Shown piece by piece: positions 35,379 through 43,966 of a stretch of 64,000 nt of DNA. Within the stretch, counting starts at the first letter, position 1; every line of letters begins with the position of its first letter. The position numbers and the translations under genes are program-made. The notes under the pieces were generated by a model. That model did no database searches. It had not been told where the DNA came from and worked only from the letters and a program-made list of their open reading frames with translations. This DNA is from Palsa-1447 sp964509885 (GTDB lineage: Bacteria; Verrucomicrobiota; Verrucomicrobiia; Opitutales; Opitutaceae), in assembly GCA_964509885.1 (NCBI GenBank), contig CAZDZL010000003.1, forward strand, positions 1 through 64,000, given 5' to 3'.

Positions 35379-36455
35379 ATGCCCACGCCCCCCTTCCAGC
35401 AGAAGCCCGCCCCGCCCTCCACCACGCGCCCGATCGTCAGCATCGGGACCGGGGCGATCGTCCGCCAGTCCCACCTGCCCGCCTACCGGAAGGCGGGATG
35501 GACGGTCGCCTCCGTCTTTGATGCGGACCGCGCGAGGGCCGAGGCCGTCGCGCGCGACTTCAAGGTCGCCCGGGTCTGCGGGTCGCTGGAGGAGGCGGTC
35601 TCCAGCGCGCCGGCCGGGGCGGTGTTCGACCTCGCCCTTCCCGCCTCGGCGAACCTCGGGGTCCTCGCCGCGCTGCCCGACGGCGCGGCCGTCCTCATGC
35701 AGAAGCCCCTGGGCGAGGACCTGGCGCAGGCGACCGCGATCCGCGACCTCTGCCGCGCGAAGGGCCTCGTCGCCGCCGTCAACCTCCAGCTCCGGTTCGC
35801 CCCGAACATGATGGCCGCCCGCGACATCGTCTCGCGCGGCCTGATCGGGGAGCTCCACGACGTCGACATCCGCCTCACGTGCTCCATGCCCTGGCACCTC
35901 TGGACCTTCCTCTACGGCATCCCGCGGATGGAGATCATCTACCACAGCATCCACTACGTGGACCTGGTGCGATCCTTCCTCGGCGAGCCGGCGGGAGTGT
36001 GGTGCAAGACCCAGCGGCACCCGCAGATGATGGACCTCGCCTCGACCCGGACCTCGATCGCGTTCGACTACGGCGACGTGGTCCGCGCCAACGTCGCCAC
36101 GAACCACGGGCACAGCTTCGGCACCCGACACCAGGAGAGCTATTTGAAGCTCGAGGGCACGCGCGGCGCTATCGTCGCGCGGATGGGCGTCAACCTCGAC
36201 TACCCGCGCGGGATGCCGGATGAGCTGGAATACTGCGTGACCGGCGACGGAGGGACCCCAGCGTGGACGTCCGTCAGGCTCGAGGGCGCCTGGTTCCCCG
36301 ACGCCTTCGTCGGCCCGATGGCCAGCCTCATGCGCTTCGCCTCCGGCGAGTCGCGGGAGCTTCCGACCTCTGTCGAGGATGCGTGGCGCACCATGGCCGT
36401 CATAGAGTCCTGCTATGCGTCGAGCAACCGCGGCGCCACCCCCATCTCAAAATGA
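35379..36455 (+). CDS. Gfo/Idh/MocA-family dehydrogenase, candidate sugar dehydrogenase
   Basis: 358 residues: N-terminal Rossmann fold (IVSIGTGAIVRQSHLPAY) and the C-terminal Gfo/Idh domain. The usual EKP motif reads QKP (LMQKPLGED, lysine kept) and the catalytic-site histidines lie in YHSIHYVD. First gene of the sugar-acid operon and overlapping the mutarotase gene by ATGA. In this setting it is the best candidate for the NAD(P)-dependent oxidation of L-fucose (or a related sugar) to its lactone, but that is inference from position. The start is an ATG 110 bases after the TMEM175 gene. Confidence 0.85.
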   Translation: MPTPPFQQKPAPPSTTRPIVSIGTGAIVRQSHLPAYRKAGWTVASVFDADRARAEAVARDFKVARVCGSLEEAVSSAPAGAVFDLALPASANLGVLAALPDGAAVLMQKPLGEDLAQATAIRDLCRAKGLVAAVNLQLRFAPNMMAARDIVSRGLIGELHDVDIRLTCSMPWHLWTFLYGIPRMEIIYHSIHYVDLVRSFLGEPAGVWCKTQRHPQMMDLASTRTSIAFDYGDVVRANVATNHGHSFGTRHQESYLKLEGTRGAIVARMGVNLDYPRGMPDELEYCVTGDGGTPAWTSVRLEGAWFPDAFVGPMASLMRFASGESRELPTSVEDAWRTMAVIESCYASSNRGATPISK

Positions 36456-36796
36456 AAACAAGATCCCCCTTCGCCCGCCGCTACGGCATGCTTCTTCGCG
36501 TGAAGCCCGAGAAGTTCGAGGAGTACAAGCGCTACCACCTCGCCGTCTGGCCGGGCGTCCTGGAGCGCATCACGGCCTCCGAGATACGCAACTACTCCAT
36601 CTTCCACAGGGACGGCTGGCTCTTCTCCTACTTCGAGTACTGGGGCGACGACTTCGAGGCCGACATGCGCCTCATGGCGGCCGACCTGGAGACGCGCCGC
36701 TGGTGGGCCGTCATGGAGCCCATGCAGGACCCGCTCCCGGACCGCGCGCCGGGCGAGTGGTGGGCGCGGATGGAGGAGGTCTTCCACCACGACTGA
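36452..36796 (+). CDS. L-rhamnose mutarotase-like protein
   Basis: 114 residues, a dimeric alpha/beta-barrel of the RhaM (DUF718) family: YGMLLRVKPEKFEEYKRYH with the catalytic histidine, NYSIFHRDGWLFSYFEYWG and RRWWAVMEPMQDP. Family members interconvert alpha and beta anomers of L-rhamnose, and relatives act on L-fucose. It is translationally coupled to the dehydrogenase (ATGA) and followed after 2 bases by the lactonase, so it presumably supplies the anomer used by the dehydrogenase. Confidence 0.9.
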   Translation: MKTRSPFARRYGMLLRVKPEKFEEYKRYHLAVWPGVLERITASEIRNYSIFHRDGWLFSYFEYWGDDFEADMRLMAADLETRRWWAVMEPMQDPLPDRAPGEWWARMEEVFHHD

Positions 36797-36798
36797 CC

Positions 36799-37650
36799 AT
36801 GGCGTTCGAATTCACGGACGCCCACGTCCATTTCTGGGACGCGTCGCTGCGACCCTACCCCTGGCTCGCGGGCGTGCCGTCGATCGCGTCGGCCCACGGG
36901 CCGCGCGACCTCGCGCGCGAGGCGGCGGGGTCGCCCCCCTCCCGCGTCGTCTTCGTGCAGGCCGACTGCGAGAGGGCCTTCGCCCGTGACGAGGTGGACT
37001 GGGTCGAGTCCGTCGCCGGACAGGCCGCGCCGGTCGCCGGCATCGTCGCCTTCGCCCCGATGGACGCCGGGCCCGCGACGACCGCCGCGCTCCGGGAGCT
37101 CTCCGGGCGGCCGCTTGTGCGCGGCGTGCGCCACCTGATCCAGGGCGAGACCGACCCGCGCTTCTGCCTTTCCGACTCCTTCGTGGGGGGCGTCCGGGAG
37201 TGCGGGGAGCTCGGCCTCTCCTTCGACCTGTGCGTGCGCCATCCCCAGCTGGCTTCGGTGGTCGAGCTGGTCCGCCTCTGCCCGGCGACCACCTTCATCC
37301 TGGACCACGCCGGCAAGCCCGACCTGCGCGAGGGGGTGCTCGCGTCCTGGAGGACCCACATCGGCGAGCTGGCCGCATTCCCCAACACGGTGTGCAAGCT
37401 CTCGGGACTCGTCACCGAGGCGGGAACGGCGGCGCTTGATATCGAGCGTTTCGTCCCCACGATCGGCCACCTGCTCGAGACCTTCGGCCCGTCGCGCCTC
37501 CTGTTCGGGAGCGACTGGCCGGTGGTCAAACTCGCCTCCCCCTACCTCACCTGGCTGCAGATGGCCCGCACGCTCCTAGCCCACCTGCCCGCGCCCAGCC
37601 AGGACGCCATCTTCAACGCAAACGCCGGCCGGGTCTACCGCCTCGGCTGA
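36799..37650 (+). CDS. Amidohydrolase-family sugar lactonase (L-fuconolactonase-like)
   Basis: 283 residues from the ATG at 36799. COG3618-type TIM-barrel hydrolase: metal motif TDAHVHFWD near the N-terminus, GVRHLIQGETDPRF, FILDHAGKPDLRE and the terminal LLFGSDWPVVKLA with the catalytic Asp. Characterised relatives open L-fucono-1,4-lactone, L-rhamnono-lactone or similar aldonolactones. Lying between a mutarotase and an L-fuconate dehydratase, it most likely hydrolyses L-fuconolactone. Confidence 0.88.
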   Translation: MAFEFTDAHVHFWDASLRPYPWLAGVPSIASAHGPRDLAREAAGSPPSRVVFVQADCERAFARDEVDWVESVAGQAAPVAGIVAFAPMDAGPATTAALRELSGRPLVRGVRHLIQGETDPRFCLSDSFVGGVRECGELGLSFDLCVRHPQLASVVELVRLCPATTFILDHAGKPDLREGVLASWRTHIGELAAFPNTVCKLSGLVTEAGTAALDIERFVPTIGHLLETFGPSRLLFGSDWPVVKLASPYLTWLQMARTLLAHLPAPSQDAIFNANAGRVYRLG

Positions 37651-37671
37651 GCCCCAAAAACAACGACGCCC

Positions 37672-38427
37672 ATGTTCAGACTCGACGGAAAGACCGCACT
37701 CGTGACGGGGGCCGGATCCGGCATAGGCGAGGCGATCGCGCTCTGCTTCGCGGGCCAGGGCGCCAAGGTCTGGGTCGTGGACCGCGACGAGCCCTCGGGG
37801 TCCGCCACGGTCGCCGCGATCCGCTCCGCCGGCGGAACGGCCGACCTCGCGCTGGCCGACGTGAGCGACGCGGCGGCGGTCCACGCGCTCGCGGGACGCC
37901 TCCCGGCGCTCGACATCCTCGTCAACAACGCCGGGATCGGCCACGTGGGCAACCTCCTGGGGACCGAGGCCGCCGATCTCGACCGGATGCACGCCGTCAA
38001 CGTCCGCGGCCCCTTCAACTTCTGCAAGGCGTTCGTGCCGGCAATGCTCGAGCGCCGGCGCGGCAGCGTGATCAGCCTCGCCTCGATCGGCGGCATCGTC
38101 GCCGTGCGCGACCGCCTCGCCTACACGATCAGCAAGTTCGCGGTCGTCGGGCTGACGAAGTCGCTCGCGCTCGACCATTCCCACCAGGGCGTCCGCTTCA
38201 ACTGCATCTGCCCGGGCCGGGTCGAGACGCCATTCGTCAGGCGGCGCCTCGCCGAGTACCCCGACCCCGAGAAGGCGTACCGGGAGATGGCCTCGACGCA
38301 GCTGAACGGCAGGATGGCCAAGCCCGCCGAGATCGCCGCCGCCGCGCTCTACCTCGCGGCGGACGAGTCGGAGATGGTGACGGGCAGTTCGCTGCTCGTC
38401 GACGGGGGCTGGAGCGCGGGGAAGTAG
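37672..38427 (+). CDS. SDR-family dehydrogenase (candidate 2-keto-3-deoxy-L-fuconate dehydrogenase)
   Basis: 251 residues, classical short-chain dehydrogenase: cofactor motif TGAGSGIGEA (12-21), Asp37 after strand 2 suggesting NAD preference, NNAG (85-88) and catalytic Ser138, Tyr151 and Lys155 (YTISK). The C-terminus GSSLLVDGGWSAGK is typical. Placed just before L-fuconate dehydratase, it probably oxidises 2-keto-3-deoxy-L-fuconate; it could alternatively be the L-fucose dehydrogenase. Confidence 0.88.
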   Translation: MFRLDGKTALVTGAGSGIGEAIALCFAGQGAKVWVVDRDEPSGSATVAAIRSAGGTADLALADVSDAAAVHALAGRLPALDILVNNAGIGHVGNLLGTEAADLDRMHAVNVRGPFNFCKAFVPAMLERRRGSVISLASIGGIVAVRDRLAYTISKFAVVGLTKSLALDHSHQGVRFNCICPGRVETPFVRRRLAEYPDPEKAYREMASTQLNGRMAKPAEIAAAALYLAADESEMVTGSSLLVDGGWSAGK

Positions 38428-38431
38428 GCGC

Positions 38432-39766
38432 ATGCACACGATCACCGGCCTGGAGGTCCTGGACATCCGCTTTCCCACGTCCCTCGACAAGGACGGCTCG
38501 GACGCCATGAACCCAGACCCGGACTATTCGGCGGCGTACGTCATCATCAGGACGGACAGGCCCGACGGCATTACGGGGCACGGGCTCACGTTCACGATCG
38601 GACGGGGGACCGAGGTGGTGGTCGCGGCCGTCCACGCCCTGCGCCCCCTCGTCGTGGGCCAGCCCGTAGCCGCCTTCACCGGGGCCCCGGGCGCGTTCTG
38701 GAAGCATCTGACCGGCGACAGCCAGCTTCGCTGGATCGGGCCCGAGAAGGGAGTGATCCACCTGGCGACGGCGGCCGTCGTGAACGCGCTCTGGGACCTC
38801 TGGGCGAAGATCGAGGGAAGGCCGCTCTGGAGGCTCCTGTGCGACCTGACGCCGGCGCAGATCGTCGAGCTCGTCGACTGGCGCTACCTCTCGGACGCGA
38901 TGACGCCCGGGGAGGCGCTCGCGATGCTGGAGCGCCTCGCGCCCACGCGCGCGGCCCGCGAGGCGCAGGTCCGGGCGTCGGGGTACCCCGCGTACACGAC
39001 CTCGGCCGGATGGCTCGGGTATTCGGACGAGAAGATCCGCAGGCTCTGCCGCGAGGCGCTGGCCGAGGGATGGACGAGCTTCAAGGTGAAGGTGGGCGCC
39101 GACCTGGACGACGACCGGCGCCGCTGCTCCGTCGTCCGGTCCGAGATCGGGGACTCGCGCACGCTGATGATCGACGCGAACCAGCGCTGGGACGTCGGGC
39201 AGGCCATCGAATGGGTGAGGTCCCTAGCGCCGGTTCGGCCGCTCTGGATCGAGGAGCCCACAAGCCCCGACGACGTGCTGGGGCACGCGGCGATCGCGAG
39301 GGCGCTCGCGCCGCTCGGCATCGGCGTCGCCACGGGGGAGCACTGCCAGAACCGCGTCGTCTTCAAGCAGCTGCTCCAGGCGGGGGCGATCTCCTTCTGC
39401 CAGATCGACTCGTGCCGGCTGGGCGGCGTGAACGAGGTCGTCGCCGTGCTGCTCCTCGCGGCGAAGTTCGGCGTGCCCGTCTGCCCGCACGCCGGCGGCG
39501 TCGGCCTCTGCGAGTACGTGCAGCACGAGTCGATCTTTGACTTCATCTGCGTCTCGGGCTCGATGGAGGGCCGGATGACCGAGTACGTGGACCACCTCCA
39601 CGAGCACTTCGCCGACCCCTGCGTCATCCGCCGGGGCCGCTACATGGTTCCCACGGCCGCCGGGACAAGCATCACCATGAAGCCCGAGTCCCTCACGGAC
39701 TACACCCACCCCACGGGAAAAGTCTGGAAAAACCTCAATCCAGCGCCCCCAATCCCACCCCAGTAA
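38432..39766 (+). CDS. L-fuconate dehydratase (enolase superfamily)
   Basis: 444 residues of the mandelate-racemase branch. The active-site set matches the characterised Xanthomonas L-fuconate dehydratase almost position for position: Lys218 and Lys220 (FKVKVG), metal ligands Asp248 (MIDANQRW), Glu274 (WIEEP) and Glu303 (TGEHCQNR), and general-acid His353 (CPHAGGVGLCEYVQH). The N-terminal DIRFPTSLDKDGSDAMNPDP is also diagnostic. It dehydrates L-fuconate to 2-keto-3-deoxy-L-fuconate. This is the anchor that identifies the operon as a fucose (6-deoxy-galactose) pathway. Confidence 0.95.
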   Translation: MHTITGLEVLDIRFPTSLDKDGSDAMNPDPDYSAAYVIIRTDRPDGITGHGLTFTIGRGTEVVVAAVHALRPLVVGQPVAAFTGAPGAFWKHLTGDSQLRWIGPEKGVIHLATAAVVNALWDLWAKIEGRPLWRLLCDLTPAQIVELVDWRYLSDAMTPGEALAMLERLAPTRAAREAQVRASGYPAYTTSAGWLGYSDEKIRRLCREALAEGWTSFKVKVGADLDDDRRRCSVVRSEIGDSRTLMIDANQRWDVGQAIEWVRSLAPVRPLWIEEPTSPDDVLGHAAIARALAPLGIGVATGEHCQNRVVFKQLLQAGAISFCQIDSCRLGGVNEVVAVLLLAAKFGVPVCPHAGGVGLCEYVQHESIFDFICVSGSMEGRMTEYVDHLHEHFADPCVIRRGRYMVPTAAGTSITMKPESLTDYTHPTGKVWKNLNPAPPIPPQ

Positions 39767-39767
39767 C

Positions 39768-40742
39768 ATGCGCCTACCCCTCGCCGTCGCCCTCGCAGCC
39801 CTGTCTCTTCCCGCGGCGCTCCACAGCGCCGAGTTCCAGATCGCCGTCATCCCCAAGGGGACGACCCACGAGTACTGGAAGTCGATCAACGCGGGCGCGG
39901 TGAAGGCGCAGCGCGAGCTCAAGGCCGCGGGAACGGACGTCGCCGTCATCTGGAAGGGCCCGCTCCTCGAGGACGACCGCGAGCAGCAGATCCAGGTCGT
40001 CGAGAACTTCGTCGGGCGGGGCGTCTCGGCCATGGTGCTCGCCCCGCTCGACAGCACGGCCCTCGTCGCGCCCGTGGAGGACGCCGTCAGGGCCGGCATC
40101 CCCGTCATCGTCATCGACTCGGCGCTCAAGTCCGCCATGCCGTCGAGCACGGTGGCCACGGACAACCGCAAGGGCGGCCAGATCGGCGCTCGCAGGCTCG
40201 GCACGCTCCTCGGGGGCAAGGGCCGCGTGCTCATGCTCCGCTACGAGGCGGGGTCCGCGAGCACCGAGGAGCGCGAGGCCGGCTTCATGGACATCATGAA
40301 GGCGGAATTCCCGGGGATAGAGCTCATCTCGACCGACCAGTACGGGGGCGCGACCCAGGAGACGGCCTTCAAGGCGGCCCAGAACCTCCTCAACCGGTTC
40401 GGCGCGCGCACCGACGGCATCTTCGCCCCCAACGAGTCGACGGCGAGCGGCATGCTGCTCGCGCTGCGCGAGCAGGGGATGGCCGGGAAGGTCCGGTTCG
40501 TCGGCTTCGACGCCAACGAGGTGCTCGTGAAGGCCTTGAGGCAGGGAGACGTGCAGGGCCTGGTCGTCCAGGACCCCGTCAAGATGGGCTACCTCGGCGT
40601 GATGACGGCTGTCGCCGTCCTGCGCCACGAGAAGGTCGCGGCCTCGATCGACACCGGCGTCGGCCTGGTGACCGCGGAGAACATGGACGACCCGGCGGTG
40701 TCGGCCCTCATCCATCCGCCCCTCGCGGAATACCTGAAGTGA
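39768..40742 (+). CDS. Sugar ABC transporter substrate-binding protein (RbsB-like)
   Basis: 324 residues: signal peptide 1-20 (LHSA-E) and a two-lobed periplasmic binding protein of the ribose/galactose type (IAVIPKGTTHEYWKSINAGA, GIPVIVIDSAL, VATDNRKGGQ, IFAPNESTASGMLLAL, FVGFDANEVLVKAL). It should capture a monosaccharide, here presumably L-fucose or a related deoxysugar, and pass it to the adjacent permease. Its stop overlaps the ATPase start as TGATG. Confidence 0.92.
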   Translation: MRLPLAVALAALSLPAALHSAEFQIAVIPKGTTHEYWKSINAGAVKAQRELKAAGTDVAVIWKGPLLEDDREQQIQVVENFVGRGVSAMVLAPLDSTALVAPVEDAVRAGIPVIVIDSALKSAMPSSTVATDNRKGGQIGARRLGTLLGGKGRVLMLRYEAGSASTEEREAGFMDIMKAEFPGIELISTDQYGGATQETAFKAAQNLLNRFGARTDGIFAPNESTASGMLLALREQGMAGKVRFVGFDANEVLVKALRQGDVQGLVVQDPVKMGYLGVMTAVAVLRHEKVAASIDTGVGLVTAENMDDPAVSALIHPPLAEYLK

Positions 40743-42232
40743 TGCCCGCCACCCGGCTGAGCCTCGACGGGGTCAGCAAGGCGTTCGGCGCGACGCAGGC
40801 GCTCCGGTCGGTCACGCTCGGCATCGCGGCGGGCGAGGTGCACGCGCTGGTCGGCGAGAACGGCGCCGGCAAGAGCACGCTCCTCAAGATATTGAGCGGC
40901 GCGCATGCCGCGGACGCCGGGCGGATGGAGCTCGACGGCGCGCCCTACACGCCGGCCGGGCCCCTCGACGCGCGCAGGCTCGGCATCGCCATGATCTACC
41001 AGGAGGTGAACCTCGCGCCCCACCTCTCCGTCCGCGAGAACATCCTCCTCGGCTGCGAGTCGTCCACGCTGGGCTGGATCGACGCGGAGCAGTCGAGGCG
41101 GCGCGCGCGGGACGCGCTCGCCGGGCTCGGCTACGGGCATTTCCCGCTCGAGAGGGCCGCCGGGGAGTTCTCGATCGCGGAGCAGCAGGTGATCGAGATC
41201 GCGCGCGCGCTCCTCCTGCAGCCCCGGGTCCTCATCATGGACGAGCCCACCAGCAGCCTGACGAAGTCCGACACCGAGAAGCTCTTCGAGGTGATCGGTC
41301 GCCTGCGCGGCCAGGGCGTCAGCATCATCTACGTCAGCCACTTCCTCGAGGAATGCCGCAGGGTCTGCGACCGGTACACGGTCCTCAAGGACGGCGAGAC
41401 GGTCGGCTCCGGCGCGATGGGCGACGCCGGCGTGGACACGCTGGTCGCCCTCATGACGGGGCGCCCCGTCGCCGACCTCTACCCGAGGTCCCAGCGGCGG
41501 ATGGGGTCCGCCGTCCTCGAGGTGCGCTCGCTCGAGCGCCGGCCCCGCCTCGCGCCGGCCTCGTTCAGCGTCCGCGAGGGCGAGATCTTCGGGATTGCGG
41601 GCCTGATCGGCGCGGGCCGCACCGACCTCCTGAGGTCCATCTTCGGGCTCGACCGGGCGGCCGCGGGCGAGGTCGAGGTGGTGGGCCGGGGGCCCTGCCC
41701 CGCGACCCCGGGACGGCGCTGGGGCCAGGGGCTCGGGTTCCTGAGCGAGAACCGCAAGGAGGAGGGGCTCATGACCAACCAGCCCATCAGGGACAACATG
41801 ACCCTCACGAAGCTGGAGGCCTACGGGCGCCTCGGGTGGATCAGCCGCGGCCGCCAGTCCGCGGCGGCGCGCCGCTGGGCGGGCGAGCTCGCCATCAAGT
41901 GCCGCGATGTCGACCAGGACGTCGGCGAGCTCTCCGGCGGCAACCAGCAGAAGGTGGCCCTGGCGAGGCTCCTCGAGCACCCGGCGAGGATACTCCTCCT
42001 GGACGAGCCCACCCGGGGGATCGACGTGGGCAGCAAGGCGCAGATCTACGAGATCATAGGCCGGCTCGCCGCCGCGGGAAAATCCGTGATCCTCGTGAGC
42101 TCCTACCTGCCCGAGCTCCTCGGCCTCTGCGACACGATCGGCGTGATGCGGCGCGGCGAGCTCGTCGCGGTGAGGCCCCGGGCGAGTTGGACCGAGGCAG
42201 AGCTCCTGCGGGCGTCGGTGGGGGGCGACTGA
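40742..42232 (+). CDS. Sugar ABC transporter ATPase (RbsA/MglA-like, two ABC domains)
   Basis: 496 residues from the ATG at 40742, which overlaps the preceding stop; a GTG one codon earlier is also possible. Domain 1 has Walker A GENGAGKS, Walker B VLIMDEPTSS and a degenerate signature (FSIAEQQ). Domain 2 has the characteristically incomplete Walker A (GLIGAGRTD), signature LSGGNQQKVALARLL and Walker B ILLLDEPTRGIDVGS, as usual for ribose-type importers with one intact site. Energises uptake through the following permease. Confidence 0.94.
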   Translation: MPATRLSLDGVSKAFGATQALRSVTLGIAAGEVHALVGENGAGKSTLLKILSGAHAADAGRMELDGAPYTPAGPLDARRLGIAMIYQEVNLAPHLSVRENILLGCESSTLGWIDAEQSRRRARDALAGLGYGHFPLERAAGEFSIAEQQVIEIARALLLQPRVLIMDEPTSSLTKSDTEKLFEVIGRLRGQGVSIIYVSHFLEECRRVCDRYTVLKDGETVGSGAMGDAGVDTLVALMTGRPVADLYPRSQRRMGSAVLEVRSLERRPRLAPASFSVREGEIFGIAGLIGAGRTDLLRSIFGLDRAAAGEVEVVGRGPCPATPGRRWGQGLGFLSENRKEEGLMTNQPIRDNMTLTKLEAYGRLGWISRGRQSAAARRWAGELAIKCRDVDQDVGELSGGNQQKVALARLLEHPARILLLDEPTRGIDVGSKAQIYEIIGRLAAAGKSVILVSSYLPELLGLCDTIGVMRRGELVAVRPRASWTEAELLRASVGGD

Positions 42233-42237
42233 AGGCC

Positions 42238-43197
42238 ATGGCCTCCACGCTGCGCCTCATCCTCGGGAAAGCAGGGCCCTTCATCGGCCTCATCCTCGTC
42301 ATCGGCCTCTTCTCGGCGCCCGCCGAGACGCGCGAGTACTTCCTCACCTACCACAACTTCAAGATCATCCTCACGCAGACGGTCATCGTCTCGATCGGCG
42401 CGCTCGGGATGACGCTCATCATCGTGAGCGGCGCCATCGACCTGTCCGTGGGCTCGACCGTCGCGCTCAGCGGCGTGGTCGCGGCCCTCCTGATCCAGCG
42501 GGGCTGGGGCGCGGCCGCGACGGCCGCCGCCGCGGTCGGCGTCGGCGGCCTGGTCGGGCTCCTGAACGGCGCCGCCGTCGCCGGGCTGCGGATGCCGTCC
42601 TTCATCATCACGCTCGGCATGCTCGGCGTCGGCCGCGGGATGGCCAAGTGGCTGGCGGGAAACCAGACCGTCAACTACGACGCCTCCCCCATCAACACGT
42701 GGATGACGACCGCGAACCCGTCGGGCTACGCCCTGCCGCCCGGGGTGTGGGTGGCCCTCGCCCTCGCCGTCGGGACATCGGTCCTCCTCAGGAAGACGGT
42801 CTTCGGCCGCCACGTGTTCGCCCTGGGCTCGAACCCGGCGGCGGCCCGACTCTGCGGCGTGAGGACGGCGGCCCTTCAGGTGGCGGTCTTCGCGCTGGCG
42901 GGCTGCTTCATCGGGCTCTCCGGCCTCTTCCAGCTCTCGAGGCTTCGCCTCGGCGACCCGACGGTCGCCGTCGGGCTCGAGCTCGACATCATCGCCGCCG
43001 TCATCATCGGCGGCGCCAGCCTGAACGGCGGCTCCGGCACCATCCTCGGCTCGGTCATCGGCGCGCTCATCATGTCGGTCCTTCGCAACGGCTCCCAGCA
43101 AATGGGCTGGCCCAATTATTTCCAGGAGATCATCATCGGCCTCGTGATCATCGTCGCCGTCTTCCTCGACCGCTTCCGCAGGGGCGCCAAGGCGTGA
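42238..43197 (+). CDS. Sugar ABC transporter permease (RbsC-like)
   Basis: 319 residues from the ATG at 42238. Multi-span inner-membrane permease of the ribose type, with NFKIILTQTVIVSIGALGMT, the IVSGAIDLSVGS motif characteristic of this family, FIITLGMLGVGRGMAKWLAG, VFALGSNPAAARLCGV and IIGGASLNGGSGTILGSVIGAL. It probably works as a homodimer with the ATPase encoded 5 bases upstream. Confidence 0.94.
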   Translation: MASTLRLILGKAGPFIGLILVIGLFSAPAETREYFLTYHNFKIILTQTVIVSIGALGMTLIIVSGAIDLSVGSTVALSGVVAALLIQRGWGAAATAAAAVGVGGLVGLLNGAAVAGLRMPSFIITLGMLGVGRGMAKWLAGNQTVNYDASPINTWMTTANPSGYALPPGVWVALALAVGTSVLLRKTVFGRHVFALGSNPAAARLCGVRTAALQVAVFALAGCFIGLSGLFQLSRLRLGDPTVAVGLELDIIAAVIIGGASLNGGSGTILGSVIGALIMSVLRNGSQQMGWPNYFQEIIIGLVIIVAVFLDRFRRGAKA

Positions 43198-43216
43198 CGC
43201 CCCGCCGCACGCCCCG

Positions 43217-43918
43217 ATGAAACCCGAGCGGTGGATAGGCTTCGACGCGGACGACACGCTCTGGCACAACGAGAACATCTTCGAGAAGGTCCACGAGCGC
43301 TACTATGCGCTGCTGGCCAAGCACCACGACCCCGCGACCATCGAGCGCGCCCTCTTCGCCACGGAGGGGCGCAACCTCCCCCTCTACGGCTACGGTATCA
43401 AGGGCTACATGCTCTCGGCTATCGAGACCGCGATCGACCTTACGGAGGGCAAGATCAGCACGTCCGAGGTGCGCGAGATCCTCTCCCTCGGGCGCGAGAT
43501 GATGAACCATCCGGTCGAGCTCCTCGAGGGCGCCCGGGAGGCGCTCGACTGCCTGGCCCCCTCCTACCCCCTCCTCCTCATCACCAAGGGCGACCTGAGG
43601 GACCAGGAGAGGAAGGTGGCCAAGTCGGGGGTAGCCGACCGCTTCCGCGCGGTGGAGGTCGTCTCGGAGAAGGACGCGGGGACCTATGGGCGCATCTTCA
43701 AGCGGCACGGCATCGAGCCCTCGAGCTTCCTCATGGTGGGCAACTCCGTGAAGTCCGACATCCTGCCCGTCCTGGCCTTGGGCGGGTCGGGCGTCCACGT
43801 GCCCTACCGGATCACGTGGGGGCACGAGCAGGCCGAGGTCCCGACGGCCGAGGTCGGCCGCTTCTTCCAGGCCGCGTCGCTGCGCGAGCTGCCGGACATC
43901 GTGGCCCTCTGGGACTAG
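43217..43918 (+). CDS. HAD-superfamily hydrolase
   Basis: 233 residues. The HAD nucleophile motif is WIGFDADDTLWHNE, followed by the threonine motif LLLITKGD, a lysine around EVVSEKDAGTYGRIF and the acidic motif FLMVGNSVKSDI, so the phosphatase core is intact; a helical cap lies at about 20-90. Last gene of the sugar operon, directly before a terminator. The substrate is unknown; a sugar phosphate side-product is plausible. Confidence 0.88.
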   Translation: MKPERWIGFDADDTLWHNENIFEKVHERYYALLAKHHDPATIERALFATEGRNLPLYGYGIKGYMLSAIETAIDLTEGKISTSEVREILSLGREMMNHPVELLEGAREALDCLAPSYPLLLITKGDLRDQERKVAKSGVADRFRAVEVVSEKDAGTYGRIFKRHGIEPSSFLMVGNSVKSDILPVLALGGSGVHVPYRITWGHEQAEVPTAEVGRFFQAASLRELPDIVALWD

Positions 43919-43927
43919 GGGACGCGC

Positions 43928-43951
43928 AAAGGTTGCGAAAGCGGCCTTTTT
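43928..43951 (+). terminator. Rho-independent terminator closing the sugar operon
   Basis: A stem of about nine pairs (AAAGGTTGC with GCGGCCTTT, two G-U pairs) capped by a GAAA tetraloop and ending in a TTTTT run (43947-43951). It begins 10 bases after the HAD stop codon and ends before the YqeY-like start. Confidence 0.7.
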
Positions 43952-43966
43952 GGCTCCCAATGGGGG

